Source of the DNA: Maribellus sediminis
Lineage (GTDB): Bacteria > Bacteroidota > Bacteroidia > Bacteroidales > Prolixibacteraceae
Assembly: GCF_011799805.1 (NCBI RefSeq)
Contig: NZ_WXUB01000003.1
Location: 620,001 to 684,000, forward strand
Direction: 5' to 3'
DNA length: 64,000 nt
Shown here: piece by piece, positions 1 to 8,759 of the stretch
Numbering within the stretch: position 1 is the stretch's first letter
Layout: every line of letters starts with the position of its first letter
Translations under genes and position numbers: made by a program
Notes under the pieces: generated by a model
What the model saw: only the letters and a program-made list of their open reading frames with translations
What the model was told of the DNA's origin: nothing
Database searches by the model: none

Positions 1-140
1 TTATTTGTTCATAAAAGATAGAATTAAATTGCTATTAGATAGAAAGTTATGTCATTCCAATTTCTGACTAACGTTAATTATCCCACGAAAGTTTAGGAAT
101 GAATGAGATAAATATGAAAAAGTATTAAATTTGTGATATT

Positions 141-593
141 ATGAAGGATACAAAACCTAACGTTATAGCACTTGCAAGCGATCATGCAGGCTTCAGCAAA
201 AAACAAGTCATAAAAAAATACCTCGAAGAAAAGAACATTCCATACGAAGACCTTGGAAGTTACAGTGAAGAAAGTGTGGATTACCCGGTGTATGCCCATA
301 AAATGGGTAATGCCATCGAAAGTGGCGAATATAAAATAGGAATTACTTTTTGTGGAAGCGGACAGGGAATAAGTATTGCGGCCAATAAACACCAGGGCGT
401 ACGTTCGGGAGTTTGCTGGAATACTGATATTGCTAAACTGGCACGCGAACACAACAATGCAAATGTTTGTGCCATTCCAAGTCGTTTTATCAGCGACGAA
501 GAAGCCATTGCCATCGTAGACGTTTTCTTAAATACTGATTTCGAAGGTGGAAGACACGCCCGCAGAGTTGACCAGATTCCTGTACATGAATAA
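141..593 (+). CDS. rpiB: Ribose-5-phosphate isomerase B
   Basis: Interconverts ribose 5-phosphate and ribulose 5-phosphate in the non-oxidative pentose phosphate pathway (cytosol). The 150-residue length is normal for the RpiB/LacAB family. Visible landmarks are SDHAGF (13-18) near the N-terminus, FCGSGQG with the likely catalytic Cys71, HNNANV with His104, and the C-terminal GGRHARRV phosphate-binding region. The ATG at 141 is preceded by an AT-rich stretch without a Shine-Dalgarno, as is usual here. Its stop abuts the ATG of the lutB-like gene (taaATG), so the two are probably co-transcribed. Family assignment is firm; allose-6-phosphate isomerase activity cannot be excluded. Confidence 0.95.
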   Translation: MKDTKPNVIALASDHAGFSKKQVIKKYLEEKNIPYEDLGSYSEESVDYPVYAHKMGNAIESGEYKIGITFCGSGQGISIAANKHQGVRSGVCWNTDIAKLAREHNNANVCAIPSRFISDEEAIAIVDVFLNTDFEGGRHARRVDQIPVHE

Positions 594-1964
594 ATGGCCG
601 AATTAAAAGACATATTTCTTGAAGATTCAAAAATTGCATTTGACAAAAAGCATCGGCAGACTTTAAATTTTAATATTTCAAAGTACGACGAAGCTGTTGC
701 AAAAGGTAAACTTCGTTACAGAAATATGGAACTGGCCAAGGAGCGGGCTTCCTATTTAAAAGGAAAAATTGTTGTCCACCTGGCAAACTACCTCGAAGAA
801 TTTGAGCGCAACGCACAAAATAACGGAATTGAAGTTATCTGGGCTCGCGACAGCAAAGAAGCTGTTGATGAAATTATCAAGGTTTTACATGCTGTTGACG
901 CCAAACTTCTGGTAAAAAGTAAATCGATGATCTCGGAAGAGATCGAACTTAACGAAAATCTTGAGCATTCAGGTTTTGAACCAGTTGAAACCGATCTGGG
1001 CGAATTTATTGTTCAGGTAGCAGGCGAAAAGCCGTATCATATTCTCACACCGGCCATGCACAAATCGAAAGAAGATGTGGCCGAACTTTTCCATTCAAAA
1101 TTCAACACACCGGAAAATTCTACTCCGGAAGAACTCACGGCTTTTGTGCGCCAGGTGTTGCGTAAAAAATTCACCTCGGCCGAAGTTGGTGTAACCGGTT
1201 CAAACTTTTTGGTAGCCGATGTTGGGGGAGTGGCGCTAACTGAAAATGAGGGAAACGGACTGATGTCGATTTCTTTTCCGAAAGTGCACATTGCCATTAC
1301 CGGAATTGAAAAGATCATTCCGTCGGTAAACGATTTGCCTTTGTTTTTTCCCTTGTTGTCGGCACTCGGTACCGGCCAGCAGGTAACGGTGTACAATTCG
1401 CTGCTTACCGGGCCGAAACGCGAAAATGAAACCAGTGGACCTGAAAAAATGTTCGTGGTTCTGCTCGATAATAACCGAACCAAAATTGCGAACCAGGAAG
1501 AACATTACGAGGCCTTGAAATGCCTGCGCTGCGGAGCATGTTTAAATGCCTGCCCCATCTATAAAAATATTGGCGGATACGCCTACAACACCACCTACAG
1601 CGGCCCGATCGGTTCAGTAATCACACCTTTTATGAAAGGGTTTGATGCCTACGATCATTTAAGTTTTGCCAGTTCTTTGTGTGGTGCCTGCAGCGAAGTG
1701 TGTCCGGTAAAAATACCGTTGCATAAATTATTGTTGCTCAACCGTAAAATGAGCATCGAAAAAGGAGGTGGCTCTTTTTCCTGGAATACGGGAATGAAAG
1801 CTTATGAGTGGGCTTTTAAAAAGCGAAACAACCTCGACCTTTTGAGCGGGAAAACTAAAAATATGGCCTTAAAATTGAACAGGGATGTTCTGGGCAGTAA
1901 AAAAGAATTTCCCCCGGTAGCCGATCATTCGTTTAGTAAGAAATGGAGTACAAATAATAAATAG
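594..1964 (+). CDS. lutB: LutB-type lactate utilization iron-sulfur protein
   Basis: A 456-residue LutB/YkgF-family protein: an N-terminal LUD domain (about 60-300) followed by two 4Fe-4S motifs, CLRCGACLNACP near 305-316 and CGACSEVCP near 360, and a short basic tail. LutB works with LutA and LutC in L-lactate oxidation to pyruvate. Neither lutA nor lutC is adjacent here: the gene sits directly between rpiB (zero-base spacing) and an Rrf2 regulator 7 bases downstream. The order suggests that the Fe-S-type regulator controls it, but this is inference. The substrate is not proven by the sequence; the family call is strong. Confidence 0.88.
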   Translation: MAELKDIFLEDSKIAFDKKHRQTLNFNISKYDEAVAKGKLRYRNMELAKERASYLKGKIVVHLANYLEEFERNAQNNGIEVIWARDSKEAVDEIIKVLHAVDAKLLVKSKSMISEEIELNENLEHSGFEPVETDLGEFIVQVAGEKPYHILTPAMHKSKEDVAELFHSKFNTPENSTPEELTAFVRQVLRKKFTSAEVGVTGSNFLVADVGGVALTENEGNGLMSISFPKVHIAITGIEKIIPSVNDLPLFFPLLSALGTGQQVTVYNSLLTGPKRENETSGPEKMFVVLLDNNRTKIANQEEHYEALKCLRCGACLNACPIYKNIGGYAYNTTYSGPIGSVITPFMKGFDAYDHLSFASSLCGACSEVCPVKIPLHKLLLLNRKMSIEKGGGSFSWNTGMKAYEWAFKKRNNLDLLSGKTKNMALKLNRDVLGSKKEFPPVADHSFSKKWSTNNK

Positions 1965-1971
1965 TTGTGTT

Positions 1972-2415
1972 ATGTTATCAAATACTTGTAAATACGCATT
2001 AAGAGCCCTCATTTATCTTGGAAAATTTTCTACGGATGATAAGCGGATCGGGATTAAAAAGATTTCTGAAGACCTGGGATTATCTTCACCATTTTTAGGT
2101 AAAATCCTGCAGAACATGGTAAAACAAAAGCTTTTGGTTTCAACAAAAGGACCGAACGGAGGCTTTTCGCTGGCTAAAAAATCATCAGAAATATCCTTGT
2201 GGGAAATTGTTACCAAAGTTGATGGCGAAGAATTTTTTACTAACTGTCTGATCAGCCTCGAGCCGTGTAAATCGCATGATCCGTCGAAACCACTTTGCCC
2301 TGTGCATGCGCAATACGAGGTTCTTCGTGGTCAGATCAGGTCGTTTTACAAGGAAACCAATCTGGAATTGATCAGTAAAGACATCGATAAATACGAAGAT
2401 CTGGTAAAACTCTAA
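1972..2415 (+). CDS. Rrf2 family transcriptional regulator
   Basis: A 147-residue winged-helix regulator of the Rrf2 family (relatives: IscR, NsrR, RirA). The N-terminus has the typical MLSNTCKYALRAL start, followed by a helix-turn-helix around residues 26-50 (ISEDLGLSSPFLGKILQ) and a wing with GPNGGFSLAK. Three cysteines in the second half (near 92, 98 and 107) are spaced as in Fe-S-binding members, so it could sense an Fe-S cluster or redox state (inference). It starts 7 bases after lutB and probably belongs to that operon. Its 3' end overlaps the convergent vanZ-like gene by 4 bases. Confidence 0.9.
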   Translation: MLSNTCKYALRALIYLGKFSTDDKRIGIKKISEDLGLSSPFLGKILQNMVKQKLLVSTKGPNGGFSLAKKSSEISLWEIVTKVDGEEFFTNCLISLEPCKSHDPSKPLCPVHAQYEVLRGQIRSFYKETNLELISKDIDKYEDLVKL

Positions 2416-2789
2416 ACCAGTTTTTCCAGTTTTTTTCCGGAAACAAAAAACCTGAAAAATACAGTTGCGGTGAGTAATCCTGCTGTATTTGCCAGTAGAT
2501 CGAGAACGTCAGTGTGTCGGCTTACTGATATTTTGTGCTGGACTGATTCGAGCAAAACGGCAAGCGCAAATGCCAGTAAAGGTGTCCAGAAATAGAAGTT
2601 GGGTGTATGTAGCTTTACCGGCCTGAACAACAGGAGGCAAAGGATAAAAAACATCGAAAAATGAACGATCTTGTCAAAATGCGGGATCTTCAAAAAAGGT
2701 TCGGAGGGCAACTGATTAGCCGGCATAAAAAGCAGGTAACACATGATAAGTAGCCAAACGGTTATTCTCCAGTAGTTCGAAATTTTCAT
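2412..2789 (-). CDS. VanZ-like membrane protein
   Basis: A 125-residue VanZ-family integral membrane protein with about four hydrophobic segments: residues 8-25, 44-56, 69-82 and 103-118. Family-typical polar residues include FDKIVHF near 38-44 and a DVLDLLANTAG stretch near 94-104. VanZ relatives have been linked to teicoplanin resistance in Gram-positives, but in Bacteroidota the function is unknown. The start codon overlaps the start codon of divergent hemW (CATG), so its promoter must lie inside hemW coding sequence. It converges on the Rrf2 gene. Confidence 0.85.
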   Translation of the reverse strand: MKISNYWRITVWLLIMCYLLFMPANQLPSEPFLKIPHFDKIVHFSMFFILCLLLFRPVKLHTPNFYFWTPLLAFALAVLLESVQHKISVSRHTDVLDLLANTAGLLTATVFFRFFVSGKKLEKLV

Positions 2790-3915
2790 GGCAGGTATTT
2801 ATATTCATATTCCTTTTTGCAGGCAGAAATGTTATTACTGCGATTTTTACAAAACAGTGAACACATCGCTGAAGCAAAAATTTCTGACGCTTTTAAACGA
2901 GGAGGCAAAGTTAAGGAAAAACTACCTCGATAATGAAGCGATAGAAACGATCTATTTTGGCGGCGGTACTCCATCGGTCCTTACCGCAGACGAACTAGAA
3001 AATATTCTCAAAAATATTACTGAAAATTACCGGGTAGAGCCGGATGCAGAAATCACTTTTGAGGCCAACCCCGACGATCTGACTACAGAATACCTGCAAC
3101 AAATAAAAGCCGCCGGCGTGAATCGTTTGAGTGTCGGAATTCAGGCATTTCAGAACGAGCACCTTAAAAAAATGAACCGGCGCCACGATGCCGCCCAGGC
3201 CGAAGCAGCCATCAACAATGCAGCCAAGATCGGCTTCGATAACATCAGTGTCGATCTGATTTACGGATTACCGGGATTGAGCGATCAACAGTGGGAAGAA
3301 AGTCTGCAGCGGGTATATCAACTTCCGGTTCAACATCTTTCGGCTTACCATTTAACCTACCACGAAGGAACACCTTTTTTTACCTGGCTGAAAAAAGGAA
3401 CGCTAAAAGAACTGAGCGAGAACGAAAGTGTAAATCAGTTTAATAGTTTGGTAGAAAGCTCGGGAAAGGCAGGATTCGAGCAATATGAAATTTCGAATTT
3501 TGCCCGAAACGAACTGTACTCCCGCCACAATTCTTCGTACTGGATGGGGAAAAAATACCTGGGTTTGGGACCGTCGGCACATTCTTACAATCAAGTATCA
3601 CGGCGCTGGAATTTTTCACATGTTGAGAGTTATGTTCGCGGACTGGAAGCCGGATCAGATTATTTTGAAGAAGAAATTCTGAGCGATAAAGATCATTACA
3701 ACGAGTACATTATTACCCGAATCAGAACAAAATGGGGAGTGTCGCTAAGCGATGTTAATCAGAAATTTGGTTCCGAAATTCACAGCCATTTGCTGCAGCA
3801 ACTCGAAAAATATAAAAACACCGGTCTCGTCCGTATTGACAATGAAATTGTTTTGCTATCGAAAGAAGGACTTTTTGTATCCGACGAGATCATGAGCGAG
3901 CTGATGATTATTTGA
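2788..3915 (+). CDS. hemW: HemW, heme chaperone / radical SAM protein
   Basis: A 375-residue radical SAM protein with the cluster motif C11-x3-C15-x2-C18 followed by DF, the HemW signature. The true HemN at 16.0-17.4 kb instead has a fourth nearby cysteine (CxFCGC). GGGTPS (about 59-64) and the E-A-N-P SAM-binding region are present, with the C-terminal HemN_C domain. HemW is usually misannotated as coproporphyrinogen oxidase; characterised members bind and transfer heme. The MAGIYIHIPFC start fits the family exactly and overlaps the divergent vanZ-like start codon. It lies apart from the heme operon. Confidence 0.92.
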   Translation: MAGIYIHIPFCRQKCYYCDFYKTVNTSLKQKFLTLLNEEAKLRKNYLDNEAIETIYFGGGTPSVLTADELENILKNITENYRVEPDAEITFEANPDDLTTEYLQQIKAAGVNRLSVGIQAFQNEHLKKMNRRHDAAQAEAAINNAAKIGFDNISVDLIYGLPGLSDQQWEESLQRVYQLPVQHLSAYHLTYHEGTPFFTWLKKGTLKELSENESVNQFNSLVESSGKAGFEQYEISNFARNELYSRHNSSYWMGKKYLGLGPSAHSYNQVSRRWNFSHVESYVRGLEAGSDYFEEEILSDKDHYNEYIITRIRTKWGVSLSDVNQKFGSEIHSHLLQQLEKYKNTGLVRIDNEIVLLSKEGLFVSDEIMSELMII

Positions 3916-4026
3916 TTGTTAACCAATCAGTTGAATTCGGTTTCAATTTTCTAAATTATTGTTAACGGGTTCGCTCAACGGCATTATTTATTTATCTTAG
4001 CGGTTCTTTTTTAAAAAACAGATTGA

Positions 4027-4461
4027 ATGCAGGTAAAAATTGTAAACAAGTCGAAAAATGAATTGCCGGCGTACAGCACAGTACATTCGGCTGGTATGGA
4101 TTTAAGAGCCAATCTTGAAGAGGCGATAACTTTGAAATCTCTGGAGCGGGTTTTGGTACCCACCGGATTGTTCATTGAGTTGCCTGAAGGTTACGAAGCT
4201 CAAATTCGACCCAGAAGTGGCCTGGCCTTGAAAAAGGGAATTACAGTTTTAAATACTCCCGGAACCATCGATGCCGATTATCGTGGCGAAATTGGAGTCA
4301 TTCTTATCAACCTGTCGAAGGAAGATTTTGTTATAGAACACGGTGAACGCATTTGCCAGATGGTTATAGCCGCCCACGAGAAAGTGAAATGGGATTTGGT
4401 AGAAGTGCTCGAAGAAACAGAAAGGGGAGCCGGAGGCTTTGGCCACACCGGTAAAAATTAA
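4027..4461 (+). CDS. dut: Deoxyuridine 5'-triphosphate nucleotidohydrolase (dUTPase)
   Basis: Hydrolyses dUTP to dUMP and pyrophosphate, keeping uracil out of DNA and feeding dTMP synthesis. All five motifs of the trimeric dUTPase family are visible: [19 protein letters not shown], a [11 protein letters not shown] stretch with the catalytic Asp, ERICQMVI, and the C-terminal Arg/Gly/Phe motif [10 protein letters not shown]. The 144-residue length is normal. It starts a run of co-directional genes (TPR lipoprotein, DUF4292 lipoprotein, EnvC-like), an order I recognise from other Bacteroidota. Its stop lies 1 base before the ATG of the next gene. Confidence 0.97.
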   Translation: MQVKIVNKSKNELPAYSTVHSAGMDLRANLEEAITLKSLERVLVPTGLFIELPEGYEAQIRPRSGLALKKGITVLNTPGTIDADYRGEIGVILINLSKEDFVIEHGERICQMVIAAHEKVKWDLVEVLEETERGAGGFGHTGKN

Positions 4462-4462
4462 G

Positions 4463-6229
4463 ATGAAGAAAAATATAATTACGGGAATAGGAAGTGCACT
4501 GTTTTTAGCAGTGGCAGTTTCATGTTCGGGACCAAAACAAATTACAGAACAGGAAGTGGCCAAAGCGGCGGTGGAAATACCCGTCGACGATTTAGCCGAG
4601 CAACAACAAAAAGAGTTTGAATACCTTTTTGTGGAGGCGCTGAAACAAAAAATGTTTGGCAATCCGCAAAAGGCCATCCAGTTGTTGTCGAGCTGTTTGG
4701 AAATCGATCCGAATTCGTCGGCAGCCATGTACGAGCTGGCCAATATTCATGCTGTTAATAACGATTTTACCAGTGCATCACTTTTGCTCGAAAAAGCGAT
4801 CAGTTTAAATCCGGATAACAAGTGGTACAAACTTTTGCTGGCCCAGATTTACCAGCAATCACGAAAATATTCGGAAGCAGCCGATCTTTACGATGAATTG
4901 CTTCGGAAAGAACCTGATAACCTGGAATACATTTACATGAAGGCGGCTTTTCTGGCCAGTGCTCAACGCTACGACGAGGCCATTGCCACCTACAATAAAA
5001 TGGAAAAGGAAACCGGTATCAATGAACAGATTTCGGTAGCCAAGCAACAGATTTACGTATCGACAGGAGAAATTGATAAAGCTTTTGCTGAAATTCAGAA
5101 GCTGATCGACAGTAATCCGGAAGATGCCAAATATTACGGATTGCTGGCCGATTTGTACCAGAGTCAGGGTGATTCGGAAAATGCACTGAAATATTACAAA
5201 AAGATACAGGAGCTGGATCCCGAAAATGGTTTTGTACATTTTTCGCTGGCCAACTATTACCTGGAAAATGGTGATACCGGGAAATCGTTTGAAGAAACCA
5301 AAGAAGGCTTCAAAAGCGATTATGTCGACATTCAAACCAAATTGCAGTTGTACATGATGCTTACCTCGGCACGTTCAACCCTGACCGATTCGCAGCAGGT
5401 GGAACTGATTCAGATTCTTTTGGAACACCATGCTGATGAAGCGCTGGTGCACACCATTTACGCCGAAAACCTGATCAAGAAAAACGAATTGGCCGAAGCA
5501 CGCGTTCAGCTCTTAAAATCGCTGGATATTGAACGCAACGACTATGTTGTTTGGGAGCGTTTGATGTTTATCGATAACGATCTGCAGGACTGGGAGAGTT
5601 TGTATTCGCATACCGGCGATATTATCGATCTGTTTCCGAACCAGCCGCAGGGTTATTTCTTTAAAGCCATTGCCTGTGTTCAGCTCGAAAAGTTTGAAGA
5701 AACAGTTGAAGTTGTAGATGAAGGACTCGACTTTGTAGTTCAGAATCCACAGCTCGAGGGTAATTTCCTGATGTTAAAAGGCGAGGCCGTTTACAAGCAA
5801 AATAAAAAAGACGAGGCATTTAAATTGTTTGACAAAGCCGTCGAAATCGATCCCGAAAATTACCTGACGCTCAATAACTACGCGTATTATCTTTCGCTCG
5901 AAGGAAAAGACCTCGATAAGGCCGAACGCATGAGTGGCAAAGTGGTTGAACGTTTTCCCGACAACGGTACTTACCTCGATACACACGCCTGGGTACTCTT
6001 CAAAAAAGGAGATTACAAGCTGGCCAAATTTTACATGGAATCGGCCATTAAAAATGGGGGAGAAGACAATCCGACGCTGCTCGAGCATTATGGCGATATT
6101 TTGTTTATGCTTCAAAAGCTCGATGAAGCCAAGTCGTATTGGGAAAAGGCAAAGTCGAATGGTGGAAATTCCGAAGTTTTGCATCGGAAAATCAAGGAAG
6201 GGAAATACATAGCAGATCCAAATGAATAA
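4463..6229 (+). CDS. TPR-repeat lipoprotein
   Basis: A 588-residue protein with a lipoprotein signal peptide (Met-Lys-Lys, hydrophobic core, lipobox AVSC near residue 21) and then tandem tetratricopeptide repeats through most of its length, e.g. A-x-x-L-x-x-x-L-x-x-x-P patterns with IDPN, LNPD, LDPE and IDPE turns. I chose the ATG at 4463 over an upstream in-frame ATG at 4439 because it gives the signal peptide and starts just after the dut stop. Probably outer-membrane-anchored in the periplasm as a scaffold (inference). It overlaps the next gene by 8 bases. Family-level call only. Confidence 0.88.
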   Translation: MKKNIITGIGSALFLAVAVSCSGPKQITEQEVAKAAVEIPVDDLAEQQQKEFEYLFVEALKQKMFGNPQKAIQLLSSCLEIDPNSSAAMYELANIHAVNNDFTSASLLLEKAISLNPDNKWYKLLLAQIYQQSRKYSEAADLYDELLRKEPDNLEYIYMKAAFLASAQRYDEAIATYNKMEKETGINEQISVAKQQIYVSTGEIDKAFAEIQKLIDSNPEDAKYYGLLADLYQSQGDSENALKYYKKIQELDPENGFVHFSLANYYLENGDTGKSFEETKEGFKSDYVDIQTKLQLYMMLTSARSTLTDSQQVELIQILLEHHADEALVHTIYAENLIKKNELAEARVQLLKSLDIERNDYVVWERLMFIDNDLQDWESLYSHTGDIIDLFPNQPQGYFFKAIACVQLEKFEETVEVVDEGLDFVVQNPQLEGNFLMLKGEAVYKQNKKDEAFKLFDKAVEIDPENYLTLNNYAYYLSLEGKDLDKAERMSGKVVERFPDNGTYLDTHAWVLFKKGDYKLAKFYMESAIKNGGEDNPTLLEHYGDILFMLQKLDEAKSYWEKAKSNGGNSEVLHRKIKEGKYIADPNE

Positions 6230-7100
6230 GCGTTTTTCTGTTCGTTTTCCGTTACTTTTTATAGTGGCGATCCTTGTTTTGGTGAGTTCGTGTCGGGCAC
6301 CAAAAGAATTGGCTGTTGCGAATGTAAAGCCCATGAACACGAACAAACTACTCAAAAACATCGAACAAAACGCCTTCGATTATGAGGATCTTACCATTCG
6401 CAAAATCAATTGCCAGTATTCAAGCAGGCAGTCGAAAGCATCGTTCCGAATTAATTTAAAAGCCCGCAAAGACGAAAAAATTCTGGTGTCGATCAGTAAA
6501 CTGAATATTCCGGTTGGCCGGGTTTTGCTGACTCCCGACTCTGTGATTTATGTGAATTACATCGACCACAATTATTTTGTTGGTGATTACAGTTTTATCA
6601 GCGATTTCCTGAACATGGATGTTGATTTTAAAACCGTACAATCCATCATTTCAAATAATGCATTTTCGTACAGAAACGATCCGCGCGACGATTACAAAAC
6701 TTTCGATTCGTTTGTTGAAAACGGGAAATATGTGCTGCAATCGGAAAAGACTCGAAAAATCTACAAATTAGACGACAAACGGCCGCAAAAAATCGAACGC
6801 CGTTTAAAACGTCTGGATGATGAAGCACTGATTTTACAGAAGATGTTTTTCGAACCACGGAATTTTTCACTAACGCAGCTCAACATTCAGGATAAAACCA
6901 ACAACCGTAACATCTTTATGGGCTTTAACGATTTTACCGAGGTGGATGGCAAAGAATATCCCGGTGAAATAGATATGGAATTTCTTTCGGCCGAAGAACA
7001 AATCCAAATGAAGATCCGCATGAGCGGTTTTTCAACCGAAGAAATTACTTCTTTCTCCATTAAAATTCCTGAAAAATACGAAGAGATTCAGGTAAAATAA
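6222..7100 (+). CDS. DUF4292 domain lipoprotein
   Basis: A 292-residue lipoprotein: signal peptide with lipobox VSSC near residue 24, followed by a beta-rich domain typical of the Bacteroidota-specific DUF4292 family (LolA/LolB-like fold, known or predicted for the family). Recognisable features are an early KINCQY/SFRINLKARKDE beta segment and IDHNYFVGDY. It overlaps the TPR lipoprotein by 8 bases and precedes the EnvC-like gene by 37 bases, a conserved neighbourhood with dut. It may act in lipoprotein or envelope trafficking, but the sequence alone does not show this. Confidence 0.85.
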   Translation: MNKRFSVRFPLLFIVAILVLVSSCRAPKELAVANVKPMNTNKLLKNIEQNAFDYEDLTIRKINCQYSSRQSKASFRINLKARKDEKILVSISKLNIPVGRVLLTPDSVIYVNYIDHNYFVGDYSFISDFLNMDVDFKTVQSIISNNAFSYRNDPRDDYKTFDSFVENGKYVLQSEKTRKIYKLDDKRPQKIERRLKRLDDEALILQKMFFEPRNFSLTQLNIQDKTNNRNIFMGFNDFTEVDGKEYPGEIDMEFLSAEEQIQMKIRMSGFSTEEITSFSIKIPEKYEEIQVK

Positions 7101-7137
7101 CTCCGAATTACTTTACTTTCGTGGAAACCGAGAACGG

Positions 7138-8328
7138 ATGCGAGTTTATTTCACCACGATTATTTTGTTGATTCTGCCGCTTCTGGGGCTGACTCAGTCG
7201 ATTTCTGACCTGCAAAAACAAAAGCAGGAAACTCAGGCTGAAATCGAATACACTACCCGTTTGCTTGAAGAAACCCAACAGAGTGAAAAAACATCGCTGA
7301 ATAAACTCCGTTTGCTGAATAACCAGATCAACCAGAGAACACGTCTTATTTCGACATTAAGCGATGAAATTGTGATTTACGACCAGTGTATCCAAAACAG
7401 CGAACTGTCGATAGAAATGCTTCAAAACGACCTTCAGCAGCTTCGTGAAGAATACGCGGGAATGATCAGGTTGGCATACAAAAATAGGGACGTGAATAAC
7501 GAACTGTTGTTTTTGCTGTCGGCCGAAAGTTTTAACCAGGCTTACCGGCGTTTGCTTTATTTCAGGCGTTACTCTCAGTACCGGAAAGATCAGGGTGAAA
7601 TTATTGGCGAGGTGAGCTCGGTCCTGAACGACAACATTAAAAAGCTGGAGGAAAGAAAAGAGGACAAACAGACGCTGGTGGATCAAACCCGTCAGGAATA
7701 CCGCATGCTGGCCGGAGAAAAAGGACAGCAGGATACCGAGTTGCAAAAACTGGCCGATCAGAAGCGAAATTTGCAGCAAACACTGCGGCAACAACGAAAA
7801 ATAGAATTACAGCTCGAACAGGAGATCCAATGGATTATTGAAGAAGAAGCCCGTAAAAACAGGGCTAACGGCGAACCCGGCTATGCACTCACGCCCGAAC
7901 AAAAACTGATTGGCGATAATTTTGAGCAGAACAAACACCGCCTGCCGTGGCCGGTTGAGCGGGGCGTAATCGTGGAACGCTTTGGTGTGCATCAACACCC
8001 GGTGCTTACCAATGTGCAGGTGCGCAACAACGGCGTAAACATTGCTACCGAAATTGGGTCAAAAGTACGGGCAGTTTTTAAAGGTGAAGTCAGTCGTGTG
8101 TTTGGAATTTCCGGCGGTAATACAGCAGTAATTATCCGTCACGGTGCGTTTCTAACGGTTTATTCGAACCTGCGCGAAGTAGTGGTAAAAAAGGGCGATC
8201 TGGTAGACACCAAGCAGGATATAGGAACTGTTTACACCGATTACGACGACGACGGTAAATCCATCCTTAAATTTCAGATCTGGCAGGAAAGCCAGAAAAT
8301 GGATCCGGAAGACTGGATCGTGAAATAG
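7138..8328 (+). CDS. EnvC-like murein hydrolase activator (degenerate M23/LytM)
   Basis: A 396-residue periplasmic protein with a signal peptide (1-19), a long coiled coil (about 20-245, rich in Gln/Glu/Leu heptads), and a C-terminal LytM/M23 domain (about 275-396). The domain keeps the fold landmarks (GSKVRAVFKGEV, GGNTAVIIRHG, KKGDLVDTKQDIGTV). The zinc ligands are lost: the first His is Asn (NNGVNI) and the usual HLHFEI is LKFQIW. This is the pattern of non-enzymatic EnvC/NlpD-type activators, which switch on amidases at the division site. It ends the dut operon; a hairpin follows. Confidence 0.9.
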   Translation: MRVYFTTIILLILPLLGLTQSISDLQKQKQETQAEIEYTTRLLEETQQSEKTSLNKLRLLNNQINQRTRLISTLSDEIVIYDQCIQNSELSIEMLQNDLQQLREEYAGMIRLAYKNRDVNNELLFLLSAESFNQAYRRLLYFRRYSQYRKDQGEIIGEVSSVLNDNIKKLEERKEDKQTLVDQTRQEYRMLAGEKGQQDTELQKLADQKRNLQQTLRQQRKIELQLEQEIQWIIEEEARKNRANGEPGYALTPEQKLIGDNFEQNKHRLPWPVERGVIVERFGVHQHPVLTNVQVRNNGVNIATEIGSKVRAVFKGEVSRVFGISGGNTAVIIRHGAFLTVYSNLREVVVKKGDLVDTKQDIGTVYTDYDDDGKSILKFQIWQESQKMDPEDWIVK

Positions 8329-8358
8329 AGCTACACGACTGTAAATGAGATATTTATT

Positions 8359-8380
8359 GCACCGCCCTTCAGGGCGGTGT
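8359..8380. terminator. GC-rich hairpin between convergent genes
   Basis: A perfect 8-bp stem (CACCGCCC / GGGCGGTG) at 8360-8367 and 8372-8379 with a TTCA tetraloop. It lies between the convergent EnvC-like gene and the small membrane protein gene. A T-rich tract on the + strand follows only after a gap (8393-8398), so it is a likely but not textbook intrinsic terminator, possibly serving both strands. Confidence 0.6.
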
Positions 8381-8397
8381 AAAGTATAATTACTTTT

Positions 8398-8757
8398 TTA
8401 CTTTCGTTCGTCAAGCTTTACATTAATCTCCTTAATGTTCTGAAGCATCTCCATTGTAACCGGATTTTCAGTAGCGGCATTCCGCATTTCTTCGCGGCGA
8501 AGACCCAGCTTGGTGTCGAGCCGGCCCAGAACCAGTGAAAACAGCATGAAAACCACCATCATCACGGGGTAAGTCACCAGTTTGTTCTCATCCAGAAAAT
8601 GCCGGATGGTCTCGTCCTTAAAATCGTTTAGGAACATAAAGGCGATCATCACAAAGCTGATGTAACCAATGTACATTCTTGCTCGGTCGATGTAAATTTT
8701 CCAACGGATGAAGGTGCGACGGTTCATTTGTATTCCAAAGAGTTTCATGCGTTTCAT
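8398..8757 (-). CDS. Small two-helix membrane protein
   Basis: A 119-residue protein I cannot place in a named family with certainty. It has a basic N-terminus (RRTFIRWKIYIDRAR), two transmembrane segments (about 28-45 and 62-78) and a charged, probably coiled C-terminal tail (LGLRREEMRNAATENP onwards). A second Met at residue 11 could be the real start. Its start lies 2 bases after the stop of the upstream GNAT gene, so the two are an operon. A cytoplasmic-tail membrane protein of unknown role. Confidence 0.7.
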   Translation of the reverse strand: MKRMKLFGIQMNRRTFIRWKIYIDRARMYIGYISFVMIAFMFLNDFKDETIRHFLDENKLVTYPVMMVVFMLFSLVLGRLDTKLGLRREEMRNAATENPVTMEMLQNIKEINVKLDERK

Positions 8758-8759
8758 GA

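Noticed and set aside
126-133. TAAATTTG -7 box before rpiB
   Set aside because: Matches TAnnTTTG but would put the transcript start at the ATG itself and lacks a -33 TTG; chance in AT-rich DNA is likely.
2788-3915. A second coproporphyrinogen oxidase gene
   Set aside because: Lacks the fourth cysteine (CGC) and the N-terminal features of HemN and has the HemW CxxxCxxCDF pattern.
3913-3929. TGATTG-TTAAC-CAATCA hairpin after hemW as a terminator
   Set aside because: Stem is short and AT-rich, overlaps the hemW stop codon, and no T run follows closely.
7138-8328. Active M23 endopeptidase
   Set aside because: The zinc-binding His/Asp and HxH motifs are replaced (NNGVNI, LKFQIW), so an enzymatic role is unlikely; called an EnvC-type activator instead.
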